Under the pieces are notes generated by a model. It did not search any database. It was not told the DNA's origin and saw only the letters and a program-made list of their open reading frames with translations. The position numbers and the translations under genes are program-made. This document shows positions 54,104-56,973 of a DNA stretch of 56,973 bases, one piece after another (within the stretch, counting starts at the first letter, position 1; each line of letters starts with the position of its first letter). This DNA comes from Rhodomicrobium sp. Az07 (GTDB taxonomy: Bacteria > Pseudomonadota > Alphaproteobacteria > Rhizobiales > Rhodomicrobiaceae), in the NCBI RefSeq assembly GCF_018619475.1, contig NZ_JAHFZG010000020.1:1-56973 (forward strand), read 5' to 3'.

Positions 54104-55231
54104 TTGATCAAAATTGGTGTTAATCATTCGGGGTATCCGGTTCAACGGAACATCATGTCCTTGCAACATCGGGACGTTGTATTTAAGAAGTGTTATGATC
54201 TATTTAAGGTGCCGGAATACCTAATTTTCAGAGCGAGCAACAGAAGCGTCCAGTTATTATTGAACTCATTTTGCGATTTCGGCGCAAATCGTAGCGTTGA
54301 TTTGTATCATTTCTTCAATGTTGTGAGTCTATCTGCCAAACCCTGGATATCCACTTTTGAAACGATCGTGCCGAGGCTAGGGATCAAAAACTCGGCTATC
54401 ACAGACTTCTACGTAAAGAGGTTGGCAAATGATAGCTGCAAGAGCTTGATTGCGATCTCGGATTGCACCGCGCAAATCCAGATGAGCTACATCGAGAAGG
54501 CCTTCCCAAAATACGCCGATAAAATTCGTCATAAGCTGACTCGAATTTATCCCCCGCAAAGGGTCCAAGACCTAGCCACACCTAAAGACCGTGACCGAGA
54601 TGAGCTTCGGTTTATTTTAGTCGGACACCAGTTTTTTGGGAAAGGGGGGTGGGAGGTCCTGCAGGTGTTCGACAATCTATTTCCAGCGCACCAAAATCTC
54701 CGGCTAACAATCGTCTCGTCACTAGAAACTGACAACTACGCTTCAGTTACGGGTATAGCCGACCAGAACAGGGCGCTTGCGTTAATCGCAAAATGGCCGG
54801 AACGCATCACACACTTCAAGCGACTGCCGAATAGAGAAGTGCTACAGTTGTTCGCGAGTTCGGACGTTGCCCTGTTACCGACATACGCAGAAACATTCGG
54901 TTATTCCGTTCTGGAAGCACAATCCTTTGGCGTTCCTGTAATTACAACCGATATAAGGGCGCTTCCGGAGATAAATAACAACGAAGTCGGTTGGATAATA
55001 GAGGTGCCCAAGGATGAGTACGGTTACGGGATACTGGGAAGCACCGCGCAACGCAGCGCTTTCTCCCAATCGATAGTCGCCGGACTGAAGACGATCGTTT
55101 TGAATATCCTGTCCGGAGCCGGCAAGGCGAGAGAAAAAGGGCAGAAAGCTCGAGCCCGGATCATCCAGCATCACAGCCCGGATACTATCGCTTCACTGGT
55201 GCGTGAGCACTATCAAAAAGCACTTTCATAA
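54104..55231 (+). CDS. Glycosyltransferase, GT4 family
   Basis: 375 residues from a TTG at 54104 with GGGAG upstream. GT-B fold; the C-terminal nucleotide-sugar domain has FILVGHQFFGKGGWEVL and the E-x7-E block AETFGYSVLEAQSFGVPVIT. It probably transfers a sugar during surface polysaccharide synthesis; the acceptor is unknown. Moderate GC and the following FkbM gene suggest an acquired surface-sugar module. Confidence 0.88.
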   Translation: MIKIGVNHSGYPVQRNIMSLQHRDVVFKKCYDLFKVPEYLIFRASNRSVQLLLNSFCDFGANRSVDLYHFFNVVSLSAKPWISTFETIVPRLGIKNSAITDFYVKRLANDSCKSLIAISDCTAQIQMSYIEKAFPKYADKIRHKLTRIYPPQRVQDLATPKDRDRDELRFILVGHQFFGKGGWEVLQVFDNLFPAHQNLRLTIVSSLETDNYASVTGIADQNRALALIAKWPERITHFKRLPNREVLQLFASSDVALLPTYAETFGYSVLEAQSFGVPVITTDIRALPEINNNEVGWIIEVPKDEYGYGILGSTAQRSAFSQSIVAGLKTIVLNILSGAGKAREKGQKARARIIQHHSPDTIASLVREHYQKALS

Positions 55232-55320
55232 GGATCCGGCGCTGAGACTACGGCGCAAACCCACCGTCGGCGGCGCTGTCGTTTCTAAACAAGGCATTCT
55301 GTAGTGAGGAGCGCAAAGAT

Positions 55321-56169
55321 ATGGGAATGATAAACGATATGGCCCTTTTCTGGTGTCGAACTGTGCCGGTTGAACATGGAAAGGATAGGCTTGAAAGGTT
55401 TATTCGACGACCGAGCAGTTCGGAATCGGCCCCTTTTCGTGGACAGCATGACGTTACCTATGAACTGGATTGGGCGGATGGCACGCCGTCGATCATGTGG
55501 AAGATTTATACACGAGGAATTCACGAAAGAAATACATATAGACATATTGTCTCTATGTTCAGAGGTGGACTATTCGGCGAAAAGCCAGTGTTCCTTGACA
55601 TTGGCGCCAATATTGGTTCCTACGCGCTTAACGTGGCAAAATTGGCGCCGCATTCGACTGTGCATGCGTTTGAGCCAAATCCCATCGCGATCGACTACCT
55701 GGAGCGAAACATAGCTCTTAATGGGGTCTCGAATGTTCGGGTTCACAAATTCGGACTTTCCAGGGAAGTTGCGTCGTTTCCACTTTATAATGATAGCTTG
55801 TCGCAAGCTTCAATCCACAAGAAGGGAGGGACCGGTCGCTTTCTTGAGATCTCGGTCAAGCCGCTGGACTTGGTAGCTGAGGAAGAAGGTATCGATAGGG
55901 TGGATCTGATAAAGATTGATGTGGAGGGGCATGAATCCGCAGTTCTGGACGGTGCGCTTCGTACGTTTGAGAAGAACAAGCGACTGGTTGTGATTATGGA
56001 AATTGATCGCAACGCCGATCTTGTTGGGACGCGGGAACAGTTGTTCGAGCGAATGCTGAACATGGGATTTTCAGCATATCTGCCCAAAGGTTATCCGTTT
56101 TCCATGAAACGGGTTCGCGAACTGGCGCCCACCTACGAAGACAACGTCATATTCCGTCGGGGGTTCTGA
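55321..56169 (+). CDS. FkbM-family methyltransferase
   Basis: 282 residues. The SAM-binding motif VFLDIGANIGSYALNVAKLA and FEPNP are followed by IKIDVEGHESAVLDGAL, the FkbM signature. It likely O-methylates a sugar of a polysaccharide or glycan together with the preceding glycosyltransferase (90-bp gap). Confidence 0.88.
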   Translation: MGMINDMALFWCRTVPVEHGKDRLERFIRRPSSSESAPFRGQHDVTYELDWADGTPSIMWKIYTRGIHERNTYRHIVSMFRGGLFGEKPVFLDIGANIGSYALNVAKLAPHSTVHAFEPNPIAIDYLERNIALNGVSNVRVHKFGLSREVASFPLYNDSLSQASIHKKGGTGRFLEISVKPLDLVAEEEGIDRVDLIKIDVEGHESAVLDGALRTFEKNKRLVVIMEIDRNADLVGTREQLFERMLNMGFSAYLPKGYPFSMKRVRELAPTYEDNVIFRRGF

Positions 56170-56331
56170 CGGAACGGAATGCTTCAGCCGATTTGACGCA
56201 GAGATGCGATCATGCGGCGGCGAGTCGGATCTGATACCGCCGTATCGAAAGTCTGACTCGTGTTGCGGTGTTGCGATTCTGCAGGTGGGCGGATCGTGAT
56301 TGCCTGCCCTTGCGATTCGAAGGGAGGCAAC

Positions 56332-56718
56332 ATGATGGCGCTTTCGATAAGAGCGGATCGAACTCCGGCGATGCTTCGCAAACTGGCCGGGTCTGAAGTC
56401 AATCCGCGGGGGGGCGCGGCGGTTGCTTGCGATCGCCAATGCGCGTTCGGGCGTGAGCCGCAAGGAGGCTGCGGAAGCGGCCGGGATGGACCGCCAGACC
56501 TTGAGGGACTGGGTCATCCGCTATAACGCGCAAGGCCCGGACGGGCTTTACGATTGCTGGAGCGACGGGCGACCGCCCCGCCTTGCGCCGCACGAGCAGG
56601 CCGAGTTGATACGCATTGTCCTGCGGGCCCCGATCCTGAGGCCTCGGTTTCTCTCGGCAGAAGGCAAGACCCGGCCATCCGCAAAAAGACCCAGGCCTTG
56701 CTGAGGCCTTTGAAAAGT
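56332..56718 (+). pseudogene. IS630-type transposase remnant
   Basis: Starts ALSIRADRTPAMLRKLAGSE, shifts frame near 56405 into LAIANARSGVSRKEAAEAAG and MDRQTLRDWVIRYNAQGPDG, then jumps by internal deletion to GFSRQKARPGHPQKDP in another frame. Only the N-terminal HTH parts remain. Confidence 0.8.
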
Positions 56719-56729
56719 TAGCGGTGTTC

Positions 56730-56973
56730 TCAGACCACGGGATCAGCGTTTTGGCTGGCGGCATAGGCCCAAGGCATGAGTTCATCGATTTTGCGCATCG
56801 GCCAGCCATTGACGAGGCGTGAGAGAATGCTGGCGAGATAGGCCTGTGGATCGACGCCATTGAGTTTGCAGCTCTCGATCAGGGAGGCGACGATTCCCCA
56901 ATGCTCTGCTCCGCGGTCGTGGCCGGCGAAGAGTGCGTTTTTCCTGTTCAGAGCCAGAGGCCTGATGGAACGC
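56730..56973 (-). mobile_element. IS66-type transposase TnpC, C-terminal end (cut by window edge)
   Basis: Reading in from the window end on the minus strand gives RPLALNRKNALFAGHDRGAE, HWGIVASLIESCKLNGVDPQ and AYLASILSRLVNGWP with a stop at 56730-56732, the conserved end of IS66 TnpC. The rest lies beyond the window; whether it is intact cannot be said. Confidence 0.88.

Overview
The window looks like a chromosomal segment of a GC-rich alphaproteobacterium, most likely of the order Hyphomicrobiales (Rhizobiales). Support comes from the CckA phosphorelay kinase, the run mutY / dciA (DUF721) / dsbA / smc, the hisS-hisZ-hisG block with short-form HisG, and GC-rich codon use. The exact genus cannot be fixed from sequence alone.

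Positions 1-26.3 kb are core-like. On the minus strand lie a repeat-rich secreted protein cut by the window edge and an osmoregulated periplasmic glucan operon (two OpgG/OpgD-type proteins plus OpgH). Then come a DsbD/ScsB-type electron transporter with a redoxin, MutY, a DciA-like protein, two DsbA-family proteins (one a lipoprotein with an altered active site), SMC, CckA, a divergent pair of DUF465 proteins, and hisS-hisZ-hisG. After these lies a small putative regulon: a Crp/Fnr-type regulator, an isolated Rieske protein and a DUF2892 membrane protein. The last two genes carry near-identical palindromic operators at matching distances from their starts. A TIGR02001-type outer-membrane protein ends this part.

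From 26.4 kb onward the window is accessory DNA, bracketed by IS debris and two tRNA genes (Ser-GCT at 27.3 kb, Arg-ACG at 53.6 kb). At 28-40.3 kb sits a complete defence-type cassette: vsr and a cytosine-C5 methyltransferase, facing an overlapping operon of WYL regulator, ankyrin-sigma70 fusion, MORC-type ATPase, Z1 helicase-like ATPase, PD-(D/E)XK protein and AIPR protein. The combination of MORC, Z1, PD-(D/E)XK, AIPR, Dcm and Vsr resembles known restriction-like clusters. The built-in full sigma70 fused to ankyrin repeats, under a BrxR/CapW-like WYL protein with a visible operator, is the most striking and possibly undescribed part.

At 42-45 kb are a truncated integrase, a frameshifted HlyC-type toxin acyltransferase without its toxin, an AT-rich patch, and a tyrosine recombinase with a foreign N-terminus. 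From 45.3 to 53.6 kb runs a phage-satellite-like element: excisionase-like HTH, primase-helicase, an iteron-like inverted repeat that may be its origin, small phage-type proteins, a ParA/HEPN pair (parA split by a -1 frameshift) and a nuclease-like gene between direct repeats, ending at tRNA-Arg. The right edge has a glycosyltransferase, an FkbM methyltransferase and remnants of IS630 and IS66.
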